NCBI GenBank assembly: GCA_910587135.1
Contig: CAJULF010000033.1
Span: forward strand, 1-29,541
Reading direction: 5' to 3'
DNA from: an uncultured Oscillospiraceae bacterium
Lineage (GTDB): Bacteria; Bacillota; Clostridia; Oscillospirales; Ruminococcaceae
DNA: 29,541 bases
Positions 21,843 to 29,541 of the stretch are shown one piece after another. Position numbers and translations under genes: made by a program. Within the stretch, counting starts at the first letter, position 1. Every line of letters starts with the position of its first letter. The notes beneath the pieces were generated by a model. The model saw only the letters and a list, made by a program, of their open reading frames with translations. It ran no database searches and was not told the DNA's origin.

Positions 21843-22520
21843 TTATTTGCCGCTATACTTTCTGTACCCCGGATGTCTGATGGGGAAGCTTTTGCCGATC
21901 TCGCAGCACTCCTCTATCTTTTCCATGGGCAGGTCGTTTGCGCCGCCGAGCTGCCTTGCCACAAGGCTTACTTTGGCGAAGTGCTCCAGAGTTTCCATGC
22001 GGTAATATGCCTGGGTTATGTCTATACCAACGGTGAGAGCGCCGTGGTTTTCCATAAGTATGGTGTCGTGATTTTCAAGATATGGCAGAATGTTGTCCGC
22101 CACGCCCTGAGAACCCGGAGTATCATAGGGCGCGATGGGTACGCAGCCAAGGAAAATGATAGCCTCGGGCATGGTGTAGTCATCGAGCGGTATATGCGCG
22201 ATGGCAAAGCCCGTGGCGGTGGGAGGGTGCGCGTGAACAACCGCGTTCACCTCGGGGCGCGCCTCATAACAGCGCAGGTGGACCTTGAATTCGGAGGTGG
22301 GCTTATAGCCGGGCGCTTCCTCCACCACCTCGTTTTTGGCATTCATTTTAATTATCATTTCGGGCTTCAGGCTTGACTTGCTGGTTCCCGTGGGAGTTAC
22401 CAGAAAATTGCCGTCGGGAAGCCTTACGGAAATGTTTCCGTCGTTTGCCGCGACAAATCCAAGCTGCCACAGCCTGTGCCCGACATCGCATATTGCCTGC
22501 TTAAGTTCTGTTTCTGTCAT
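21843..22520 (-). CDS. class II aldolase (L-fuculose/L-rhamnulose-phosphate aldolase type)
   Basis: The 225-residue protein is a zinc-dependent class II aldolase/adducin-family enzyme of FucA size. NDGNISVRL opens the fold, the phosphate loop is TPTGTSKSSL, the catalytic Glu77 lies in KPTSEF, and the zinc ligands are His96 and His98 (VVHAHPP) and His159 (ENHGALT). It cleaves L-fuculose-1-phosphate or L-rhamnulose-1-phosphate to dihydroxyacetone phosphate and lactaldehyde. The neighbouring rhaB favours rhamnulose phosphate, although the length is closer to FucA (about 215 aa) than to E. coli RhaD (274 aa). The ATG is preceded by GGAAG. Confidence 0.88.
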   Translation of the reverse strand: MTETELKQAICDVGHRLWQLGFVAANDGNISVRLPDGNFLVTPTGTSKSSLKPEMIIKMNAKNEVVEEAPGYKPTSEFKVHLRCYEARPEVNAVVHAHPPTATGFAIAHIPLDDYTMPEAIIFLGCVPIAPYDTPGSQGVADNILPYLENHDTILMENHGALTVGIDITQAYYRMETLEHFAKVSLVARQLGGANDLPMEKIEECCEIGKSFPIRHPGYRKYSGK

Positions 22521-22712
22521 TTTTATATTTCCTTCCGTTCAGAGCGGCGCGGAGATGTGTTCGCATACGCGTTCCGATGCCGCCGTAATCGCTTATATTA
22601 CTATTGTATCATGTATTTCTCCAAAAGTAAAGCACTTTGTAAAGGATTTCTTTTGTGCAATATTCACAAAAATGACACTGATTATTTTTAATATCTATAT
22701 GCCTTGAATAAC

Positions 22713-22741
22713 TTGTAATAATTCGGATTTTGTTGTATAAT
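22713..22741 (+). promoter_or_regulatory. promoter of the helicase-GHKL gene pair
   Basis: TTGTAA (22713-22718), a 17-base spacer and TATAAT (22736-22741) lie in the 301-base divergent gap upstream of the helicase gene, giving a leader of about 75 bases. The rest of the gap (22521-22712) must hold the aldolase promoter, but no clear match was found. Confidence 0.6.
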
Positions 22742-22821
22742 GAATATAAATAGATTTACAGATGACTGTGAAACGGGTTAAATCACCCTTGACATTTATC
22801 TGACACGGAGGTGCGATATAA

Positions 22822-24774
22822 TTGGGCGATATCAAGTGGATCCCATTGGAGGGAATGGAGCTTTCGGCGGTCAATCTCGCGGCGGCTGAAAAGCTGCGCA
22901 AATTCGGCTTTGCGGTGATCTGCGGAGAGTTCGGCTCGGAAAAGCTGACAAAAGCGGGACTTTGTATCTACGACGTGCTGCAGCAGAAGGAAAACCCAAA
23001 CATTCTTCTGATAACATCAAGCAGGGAGCTGTACGGATGGTACAGAATACTTACAACCGGAATAGGCGCGGATTTTAAGATCATTACCGGCGTCCCCGGC
23101 GCACTGGCGTTTTTCAGCGAAAGCTGCCCGAATCTTTTTCTTATGTCCTCTGAGGCGCTGTCGGGTCGGAACGTTCTGAAAACAAAGGCGGACGAAAGCT
23201 TTGTGTGGGATCTGATAATAATCGATGAGGAACAGAACACCTCTGTTCCCGATTACGATTATTATAAAAAGAACATAGGCTGGAAAAGCGAAAAGCTGCT
23301 TATTACCGCCCCATTCCCCGCAAGGACCGACGAGGACAGCAGCCGTCTGGCGGAGCTTGTTTCCGGTATTCTGAGGGACGAGTCGCTGGCGGAACAGACA
23401 AAGTATCTGGCGTTCGGTATGGTGGTTTCGGAATTTGATGAGGACTGCGCGGCAATGAGATATTTTGACAAGCGGGTGTACACCGGTGAGCTTAAGCGAA
23501 ATATCTCTTTCTGCGATTACAGCTTCGACGCGGACGCGGTGAGCAGCCTGCGCAGAAAGGTCGATCTGCTGACCGGTAATCCGGTGTATCGCTACGGCGG
23601 CAATATTTTTGAGGAGTACGACTGCGAAGCGTACAAGCGCGTTTACCAGAAAAGCGTCTACACACGCTCCGATGTTGAGGATCTGCGGGCTTTCGACAAA
23701 AAGCTGGACAGCTTCCTCAAGCTGATGGACGACATACTTAAAGACGAAAACCGACGCGCTATCGTGTATTGCTGCGACAAGAACACGGTGGATTTTCTCA
23801 AAAAGACGCTCAGCTGCGTGTATCATAACGATGGCATAATCCGCGCCGCCAAGGGCGAGCTTTTCCGCGCGGAGGATATCAAAAGAAAATTCCGCGTTGA
23901 CGACGGCACGGTATATCCGAGGATAATAATCGGTATGGACGGAATGGGAGCTGTCGGAGAAGGTCTGGACAGGATCGACTGCATTATAAACTATGAGCTT
24001 CCCTCCTCTGCGGCGCTTCTCGAAAGAAGAATGACCCGCCACGGCGCGGCGCGGGAAGCGGAAAGGCAGTTTATCATCTTCCGCGACGGAAACGGCATGT
24101 TCGATTCGAGAATGCTGGACAAAGTGCTGTACGGCGGTATAGAAAGCGGCTTCTGCGGTGAGCTTCCCACGAGAAATATCCTGCTGGATATCCCCGGCAA
24201 GGGAAAGAGCCTGAGCAGCGTTATAAGCGACCTTAAATATATCCACAGCTTCGCGACGGAGGTGGACAGCTGCTTTGATCTTATAAAGAGGGTCAAGTGC
24301 GAATATATCCATCTCGGCGCAAAGGACATATCCAACAGCAAGCAGCTTGCGGAGTTTGCGCAGGGTCTGCTGAGAAAGCTGTACGGGCTGTTCGGACTGA
24401 CGGAGGATTCCGCCGAGAGCGAGATATCCGAGGCGATAGAAGCTCTGAGCGGACTTTGCGTGATACGCGGAGGCAGGCTTGAAAAGCTGCCCGGGGACAC
24501 GTTGGCGGATATGGCGCGCGGCTTTGACGGCGATGGCTACAAATCCCAGCCATTTGCCAAGGACGCTCTGAACGGTCTTGCGGAAGCAAAGGCGGAAATA
24601 GATACCATGCACGACGGCAAAGGATATCATCTGACGGTGAAGAATCAGGTGAACGAGCTGCCCGACTGCGTAAAATACTCCGTGCTCTTCGGAATATGGC
24701 GTTACAGAGTGCGCGAGCGGGACTCACAGCGCTCCTTCAAAGATTTCGTGAAGATATTCAACGACGGAATGTAA
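22822..24774 (+). CDS. degenerate SNF2/RapA-like superfamily 2 ATPase
   Basis: The 650-residue soluble protein has a two-lobed SF2 helicase layout. Motif I region is CGEFGSEKLTKAG (residues 34-46), corresponding to SNF2 DEMGLGKT but with the GKT reading EKL. Motif Ia is ILLITSSREL (61-70). Motif II is LIIIDEEQN (Asp135-Gln138). Motif III is LLITAPFP (159-166). In lobe 2, motif IV is RRAIVYCCDKNTV (311-323), motif V is GMGAVGEGLDRIDCIINYELP (374-394, conserved GEGLD) and motif VI is ERRMTRHGAAR (401-411), lacking the usual QRxGR. A helical C-terminus (about 440-650) has no recognised domain. Start is TTG 22822, with GGAGGTG 8 bases upstream. Weak motifs I and VI suggest altered ATP use. It is cotranscribed with the GHKL protein downstream. 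Confidence 0.75.
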   Translation: MGDIKWIPLEGMELSAVNLAAAEKLRKFGFAVICGEFGSEKLTKAGLCIYDVLQQKENPNILLITSSRELYGWYRILTTGIGADFKIITGVPGALAFFSESCPNLFLMSSEALSGRNVLKTKADESFVWDLIIIDEEQNTSVPDYDYYKKNIGWKSEKLLITAPFPARTDEDSSRLAELVSGILRDESLAEQTKYLAFGMVVSEFDEDCAAMRYFDKRVYTGELKRNISFCDYSFDADAVSSLRRKVDLLTGNPVYRYGGNIFEEYDCEAYKRVYQKSVYTRSDVEDLRAFDKKLDSFLKLMDDILKDENRRAIVYCCDKNTVDFLKKTLSCVYHNDGIIRAAKGELFRAEDIKRKFRVDDGTVYPRIIIGMDGMGAVGEGLDRIDCIINYELPSSAALLERRMTRHGAAREAERQFIIFRDGNGMFDSRMLDKVLYGGIESGFCGELPTRNILLDIPGKGKSLSSVISDLKYIHSFATEVDSCFDLIKRVKCEYIHLGAKDISNSKQLAEFAQGLLRKLYGLFGLTEDSAESEISEAIEALSGLCVIRGGRLEKLPGDTLADMARGFDGDGYKSQPFAKDALNGLAEAKAEIDTMHDGKGYHLTVKNQVNELPDCVKYSVLFGIWRYRVRERDSQRSFKDFVKIFNDGM

Positions 24775-24906
24775 CAGCGATAAAAAATCAGTAATTGAAT
24801 GCCGCAAAGCCGCGGTGAAACAAATTACTGCCATAAACTCCCCAACCGCGCGGGGGGAATCGGGTTCTTAACAGAAGCGCCGCGCGGAGAAACGAGGCTA
24901 AATTGT
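24775..24906 (+). other. structured gap between the helicase and GHKL genes
   Basis: This 132-base gap carries imperfect inverted repeats (CAGTAATTGAA with CAAATTACTG, and CCGCGCGG blocks). There is no terminator T tract and no promoter, so the two genes are probably one transcript. Confidence 0.4.
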
Positions 24907-27900
24907 ATGAGCTTAAGCTATGAGGCTGTAGAAAAGCTGCTTGGCGACTTTTTTGAACGACACACTGCCGACGACAAGGAGGGCATGAACGCCGTTCTTG
25001 CGGATATTCAGGAAAAGCTCAGTTCCCGTGAAGCGGACAGCGAGCCTTTCAAGCAGTATTTTAACGATATGTACGCCGGCAGAGGCGCGATAAACGTAGC
25101 GGGTATGATGCAAGATTACCCGAGAGAGTCTATCATGCGCGAGCTGTTGCAGAACGTTTTCGGCTGCGATTACGACACCAGCGACATCAAGGTGATGATA
25201 GAATTCCTTGACGAGGGACAGGTAAAGCTGACCTACAACGAAACGGGATTCAGCCTGGCACAGGTGTTCTACTATCTGTCAGTGGGCAGAAACGAGGGCA
25301 TTTCGGAGCGCGAGGGACGCTTCGGTCTGGGCGCTAAAAGCGTTTTTGCGAACGTTGACTGGTTCAAAATGCGCTCCAACAACTATTCCCTGCGTGTTGT
25401 AAACGACGAGGGCACTCTTAAGGTAAGAGAGCTTGATCTGACCGCGCCCACCTTTAAACACACCGAAATCGTTTTCTCGCTGGACGAAACGGATCAGCGG
25501 AAGCTGCACGAGAACCTGACAACACTGACCTCCGCAAAGGGAGATTACATAAATCTTGTGGAGCTGTGCTTTGCATTTATAAGAAAAAAGCACCTGAGAA
25601 GCACTGACGAGGAGGAATGCCCCTCCCGCACTTTCAACATCGCGGTAATAAACTACGGCAAGCCGGAGGCAGTCTATAAGATACAGGAATACCGCAAGGA
25701 CGAGAACTCTATTCCCAAAATACGCTTTTCCGAAAACGGAAAGAGCGTTGCGGACTTTATACAGGCGGAGCGCGACGGGTTCATATACCTTATCCCCTAC
25801 GCTGTATCGGGAGCCAAGCGCGAGGCGGCTAAGGTGATGATGTCAAAGTACAACTACTTCTCCACCTTTGAGCTGACGGGTCTTGTCAGAGCTAACAGCC
25901 AGAAGTTTATTCAGGAGCAGCTTTCTGCCTTTTTCGTGAGCGTTCCCAACAGCTACATCACCAACAACCGCGCGGGAATTCGCCACGACTGCCTCGAGGA
26001 GGTTTCCTCCAAGATAGCAGGCGGCATTATGAGCGTTGTGGAGGAATACAAGCGGCTGTTCGTGCTGGAGCTTACGGCGAGAAAGGATAACCCCGAGCGC
26101 TATATGCTGCGTCCCAAGCAGTATGTTTTTGAATTTTTCTACAACTACATAAACACCAGCACGCTTGTCAGCGGGCTTAAGGAGAAATTCTGCGACGGTA
26201 TTTCCCTGCTTATGCCAGGCAGCGAGGAGCCGGTGTCCTTTGCGGAGCTGCGTGAAAACGGAATTTTCACCGAGCGCAGTGAGGTCACAAAGCAGGAGCA
26301 CGAGGACGGATCCGCTGCAAAAATGCTGCTTGACGATATAAACCGGCTTGAGAAATGGTATGACGGCGATCCCGACCATGTTATGCTGGCGCGGTATAAT
26401 TGGGGCGATCTTGCTTCCGACGATGAGGGCAGCGAGTTTCTGTACGCGTTCTGCCGCAGCGGCAGCACCTACCTCATGTCCTCCGACGGAAACCGACAAA
26501 TAAACGATTACGACCTGGGACTGGGCTTCAAGAGCATTATCGAGCGTAAGCTGGATAAATGCATCGTAAACGGCGCGGTTATGGACGAGAACGCGCTGGA
26601 GGAAGCTTTCCGCATAATCGACGAGATGTTCGGCGAGAGCTATCGCATTGCTATGAAGTACTTCCAGTTTGTTATTACCGCCGGCTCTACCACAATTCAG
26701 TTTGAAATATCCAAAATAAATATCGGAAACTTCAAAAAGGCTTACGACGTTCTGGCGGCTCATGAAATGCGCTTTGAAAACCATCAGATATACAATCAGG
26801 TCGTAACGCTGTTCATGAACTCCTTTACCAACGGCAAGGACGTAATGACATTCCTGCGCGAAATAAAGGGTCAGGGCGGCGAGGTAACGCTCGCACTGGA
26901 TATCAACAAGCGCTATCGCTTCGCGGCTTACGGAAAGCAGTTCATGATACCCTCCAACATCACCAATGCCGATCTGCTGGAAATAGTCGGAGACGTATAT
27001 GCGCTTATAGACAGCGGAATGTTCCTGAACCGTATGTTTGACTTCCCATATAACCCCGCGCGGTACAGCTTCGACTCCGAGGAGATATTGGCGGCACTGC
27101 CGGAGGGCGGCACAGTGGAGAAGATAGACGCGCTGCTCGGAAGAGTATTTGTATGCGACCTGGGACTGGACAAGGTGGCGCTGCTTGACAAGAACAACAA
27201 GCTGCTGAAAATTGTTGATATCTCGGATAAGCTGGATAACGCCGACAAGGAAACAGCCGACAGGTTCGTTATACTGCGTGAGGGCGCACCTAAGCCAGTG
27301 TTCGCGGAATTCGTGGAGTTCCTGCTTACGGGAGAGAACAAAAACGTTCTCAAAGCGCTTTTCTCCAGCACGGAGGAGCCCAATCTCGTACTGCTTGACC
27401 AGATACCCTACTACTTTAAGCCCATTCCCACCATTACCCGCCGCGAATTTGACTTCCTTCGCGGCGAGGTCAAAAGGATTGCTGACTATAAAGCGAAAAA
27501 GGATTACAGAAATTATTTTGCCCGTGATATAAACGCAAAGCTGTTCGGCTACGGCGGCGTCTGCCCATGCTGCGGATATGAAACGGACGTGATTAACAGC
27601 TTTGTGATGAGAAATTTCACTGTTGAAATGCTTAACGGCGAAAAGGAACAGAAATTCAACTTCGCTCTGTATCTCTGCTCCAACGACGCAAACGCGGCGG
27701 GCGGCTGGATAATCGACGATATCAGCATTGGCGGAATGTCGCCCTTCCTGTGGCTGGAGGAAATATCACTAATTGACAAGATACCCGCGGAATTCCTCTA
27801 CTGCCGCATAAAATACCGTCCGCAGTTCACATATGACATCTGCGAGGCAGCCGCGGAGGAACAAGGAGCGTTCGGAGAAAACGTTCATGACGGCAACGAG

Positions 27901-28044
27901 GAGGTTATGGATATAATTCTCACGCCGCTGCTTGCCGCGAAATGGTTTGATGATAACTCAAAAGCTCTTGCCTCCAGACTTAAGGCAGAGCATGAAGCGG
28001 AGAGTTCCGACGAAAATCCGAACGAAGCGGAGAGCGCGGAATAG
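24907..28044 (+). CDS. large GHKL (Hsp90/MutL-type) ATPase protein with C-terminal Cys motif
   Basis: The 1045-residue soluble protein has a Bergerat-fold ATPase near its N-terminus. The N-box is RELLQN (Glu79-Asn83), the second motif is NETGFS (111-116) in place of DNGxGF, and the glycine lid is GRFGLGAKS (137-145), fully conserved. The long middle region is not recognised. Near the C-terminus VCPCCGYE (Cys886, Cys889) and LYLCSND (Cys924) look like a zinc site whose second pair is incomplete. The tail is acidic. ATG 24907 is preferred with GAGG 9 bases upstream; the open frame up to 24799 lacks a site. Related GHKL proteins of MORC/MutL type are known beside SF2 helicases in predicted restriction systems. 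Function here is unknown. Confidence 0.72.
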   Translation: MSLSYEAVEKLLGDFFERHTADDKEGMNAVLADIQEKLSSREADSEPFKQYFNDMYAGRGAINVAGMMQDYPRESIMRELLQNVFGCDYDTSDIKVMIEFLDEGQVKLTYNETGFSLAQVFYYLSVGRNEGISEREGRFGLGAKSVFANVDWFKMRSNNYSLRVVNDEGTLKVRELDLTAPTFKHTEIVFSLDETDQRKLHENLTTLTSAKGDYINLVELCFAFIRKKHLRSTDEEECPSRTFNIAVINYGKPEAVYKIQEYRKDENSIPKIRFSENGKSVADFIQAERDGFIYLIPYAVSGAKREAAKVMMSKYNYFSTFELTGLVRANSQKFIQEQLSAFFVSVPNSYITNNRAGIRHDCLEEVSSKIAGGIMSVVEEYKRLFVLELTARKDNPERYMLRPKQYVFEFFYNYINTSTLVSGLKEKFCDGISLLMPGSEEPVSFAELRENGIFTERSEVTKQEHEDGSAAKMLLDDINRLEKWYDGDPDHVMLARYNWGDLASDDEGSEFLYAFCRSGSTYLMSSDGNRQINDYDLGLGFKSIIERKLDKCIVNGAVMDENALEEAFRIIDEMFGESYRIAMKYFQFVITAGSTTIQFEISKINIGNFKKAYDVLAAHEMRFENHQIYNQVVTLFMNSFTNGKDVMTFLREIKGQGGEVTLALDINKRYRFAAYGKQFMIPSNITNADLLEIVGDVYALIDSGMFLNRMFDFPYNPARYSFDSEEILAALPEGGTVEKIDALLGRVFVCDLGLDKVALLDKNNKLLKIVDISDKLDNADKETADRFVILREGAPKPVFAEFVEFLLTGENKNVLKALFSSTEEPNLVLLDQIPYYFKPIPTITRREFDFLRGEVKRIADYKAKKDYRNYFARDINAKLFGYGGVCPCCGYETDVINSFVMRNFTVEMLNGEKEQKFNFALYLCSNDANAAGGWIIDDISIGGMSPFLWLEEISLIDKIPAEFLYCRIKYRPQFTYDICEAAAEEQGAFGENVHDGNEEVMDIILTPLLAAKWFDDNSKALASRLKAEHEAESSDENPNEAESAE

Positions 28045-28104
28045 CCCGCTCGAAACCGCACCGAGTAAGGCGGCGAACGGAAATATTTCCGCAGAACATG
28101 TACA

Positions 28105-28140
28105 AAAACCGCAGCATTGCCGTTGCATCGCTGCGGTTTT
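28105..28140 (+). terminator. intrinsic terminator after the GHKL gene
   Basis: AAAACCGCAGC (28105-28115) and GCTGCGGTTTT (28130-28140) form a perfect 11-bp stem with a 14-base loop and then AACTTTTATT. It ends the helicase-GHKL operon 60 bases after the stop codon. Confidence 0.85.
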
Positions 28141-28458
28141 AACTTTTATTCGCTTCCAAGGCGAATAAACCAATCGAATATGGTACTGAATTTAACAAAA
28201 AACTTATGAAGTAATTTGTGAACAGTCAGCAATTTACAAGCACAACGGAGATTATGAACAGCACGAAAGAGCTGTTCAGCGATGTGCTGCGAACAGTAAT
28301 GGATTTGGATCTTGATTAAAAACTCATCTACTTTTACACAGAAAATCATTCTATTTAGAAAGTTAATGGTGAAACAGCGTTATGTAGTATGTTATACGAT
28401 CTATCGGCGTTTCTATTGGCTTTGCTATCTTCCCGATAGACCGTAAGGTATGAAATTA
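28141..28458. other. non-coding stretch between the GHKL and serine hydrolase genes
   Basis: No confident gene. A stop-bounded plus-strand frame 28213-28319 contains ATGAACAGCACGAAAGAGCT (MNSTKELFSDVLRTVMDLDLD), perhaps a 3' gene remnant. CTATCGG (28401-28407) and CCGATAG (28434-28440) form a weak stem that could end the minus-strand serine hydrolase transcript. Both are low confidence. Confidence 0.3.
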
Positions 28459-29457
28459 CTACTTATAAAATTTTTCTCTGATCTTTCTCATTTCTTTCCA
28501 GACATTATCCCCATAATTACTAACCAGAACAGAGATCATGCAGTTATTGGGATTATATTCAGAAATGAAACTTACACCTGGATCACAACCTTGAAAATAA
28601 ACCAAATCTTTGCCGCATGGATTGTCAATAATCCATACACCGTAGCCGTAGTAGCCCTCTTCGGGATCAGCCCCGTCTCCGCTTTGTTTAGTAAACATCT
28701 TTGAGAGAAGCTCTTTTGAAATAAGTTTTCCGTTTATTAAATTCGTCCAGAAATTAACTATATCCTTTACGGTTATAAAAGCTCCTCCCGCCCCTGTTCC
28801 TTTTGCGTCAACAGAAAAAATATTTGTACGGAAATCATTTGTATCAGCACAATAAATATAATTATTTGCACATTTGGACGGTAATTTATCCAGTTCATAA
28901 TAGCCGGTTCCGTTCATACCGCACACGTCGAAAATATTTGTTTGCAGATACTTATCAAAATACATTCCCGTTACTTTTTCGATTATCGATGCCAGCAGCA
29001 CATAACCCGAATTGTTGTATTGAAATTTCTGCCCTTTTTGATACATCATAGGCTTATCTATGAACAATGGTAACAGATCATTATTATACCTGATCTTGTA
29101 ATTGGGATACTCAAACCACAATTCCTCATATTCGTCCATAACGCTTTCATCAAAATAATCCGGTACTCCTGAAGTATGATTTAATAATTGTTCTACTGTC
29201 ACATCAACATCTATCTCATGTAAATTGATATCAAGCAGTTTTCCCAATGTATCGTCAAAAGTCAGTTTTCCTTGCTCAATTAACTGTAAGACCGCTACAG
29301 CAACAAAAACTTTTCCCGCAGATGCACTGGCAAATTTTGTATCTATTGTATTGGGGAATTCATTTGCCAAATCCGCCAGTCCGGACACACATTCTATTAC
29401 GACCTCGTTATCTTGAACAACATATACATTCCCTCTAAAATTACTATCTATATTCAT
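28459..29457 (-). CDS. class C beta-lactamase-fold serine hydrolase
   Basis: The 332-residue protein belongs to the beta-lactamase/PBP-like serine hydrolase family. SAGK (Ser46 to Lys49) is the SxxK active site, YNN (Tyr147 to Asn149) is the second motif, LLNHTSGVPDYF is the family signature, and FQGCDPGVS occupies the place of the third (KTG/HxG) motif with Gln instead of His. There is no signal peptide, so a cytoplasmic location is likely, unlike many relatives. GAGGT lies 6 bases before the ATG. Members include esterases, D-amino-peptidases and drug-inactivating enzymes; the substrate is not predictable. Composition is visibly more AT-rich than the neighbouring GHKL gene, a possible sign of transfer. 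Confidence 0.88.
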   Translation of the reverse strand: MNIDSNFRGNVYVVQDNEVVIECVSGLADLANEFPNTIDTKFASASAGKVFVAVAVLQLIEQGKLTFDDTLGKLLDINLHEIDVDVTVEQLLNHTSGVPDYFDESVMDEYEELWFEYPNYKIRYNNDLLPLFIDKPMMYQKGQKFQYNNSGYVLLASIIEKVTGMYFDKYLQTNIFDVCGMNGTGYYELDKLPSKCANNYIYCADTNDFRTNIFSVDAKGTGAGGAFITVKDIVNFWTNLINGKLISKELLSKMFTKQSGDGADPEEGYYGYGVWIIDNPCGKDLVYFQGCDPGVSFISEYNPNNCMISVLVSNYGDNVWKEMRKIREKFYK

Positions 29458-29541
29458 AATCTACCTCGCTATATATTTAAATTTTAATTTAGTGTCTCCT
29501 CAAGAACCCATAAAGCCTGAAGCAAAGACAAAAACAGACAA

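Noticed and set aside
23017..24630. Long open frame (537 codons) on the minus strand
   Set aside because: It is antisense to the helicase gene, which has recognisable SF2 motifs and a good start site. The antisense product has no domain; it follows from GC-biased codon use on the coding strand.
24799..24906. N-terminal extension of the GHKL protein from ATG 24799
   Set aside because: No ribosome binding site, and the sequence before Met at 24907 is low-quality (GGIGFLTEAPRGETRLNC) and lies in the structured gap.

Overview
The window looks like a chromosomal segment of a low-to-mid GC endospore-forming Clostridia bacterium, probably Oscillospiraceae/Ruminococcus-like. The evidence is a complete eight-gene spoIIIA operon (spoIIIAA to spoIIIAH, minus strand, 13870-19291), consensus sigma-A promoters, AGGAGG-type ribosome binding sites, and gut-type carbohydrate genes. 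This placement is inferred from gene content only.

Layout. Bases 1-765 are mobile DNA debris: palindromic MITE-like elements and two halves of an IS630-family transposase lying in opposite orientations. A flavodoxin-family FMN protein follows (796-1341). Bases 1441-8892 form a glycan locus. On the minus strand are an ABC solute-binding lipoprotein (start interrupted by an A8 frameshift), a GH26 mannanase-like lipoprotein and an esterase lipoprotein. Divergent on the plus strand are an AraC-type regulator and a GH42 beta-galactosidase. A plausible model is that the surface enzymes cut and deacylate a mannan-like polymer, the binding protein collects oligosaccharides, the cytoplasmic GH42 trims them, and the AraC protein controls both sides. 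The ABC permeases are not here.

Bases 8983-13574 hold two MATE efflux genes. The first is fused to a cytidylate-kinase-like domain. Both are preceded by a consensus promoter and a terminator-like leader hairpin, which suggests attenuation control. Between them lies an in-frame MetE/LysR chimera, apparently a deletion scar. Bases 13684-19418 are the spoIIIA operon, invaded by at least three different palindromic repeat families at three gene junctions, plus a further copy just upstream of spoIIIAA. Bases 19501-20138 contain a small unknown protein, a mini-ORF and another MITE. Bases 20243-22520 encode rhamnulokinase and a class II (fuculose/rhamnulose-phosphate type) aldolase.

The least explained part is 22713-28140. 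It has its own promoter and terminator and two large genes. The first is a degenerate SNF2/RapA-like superfamily 2 ATPase (650 aa). The second is a 1045-aa protein with an Hsp90/MutL-type (GHKL) ATPase module near its N-terminus and a possible C-terminal zinc site. The pairing of SF2 and GHKL ATPases recalls predicted restriction-linked MORC/MutL-like systems, so it is a candidate uncharacterised defence or nucleic-acid-remodelling module. No nuclease, methylase or recognition subunit is visible. A class C beta-lactamase-fold serine hydrolase (28459-29457) ends the window. I saw no tRNA, rRNA or CRISPR array.
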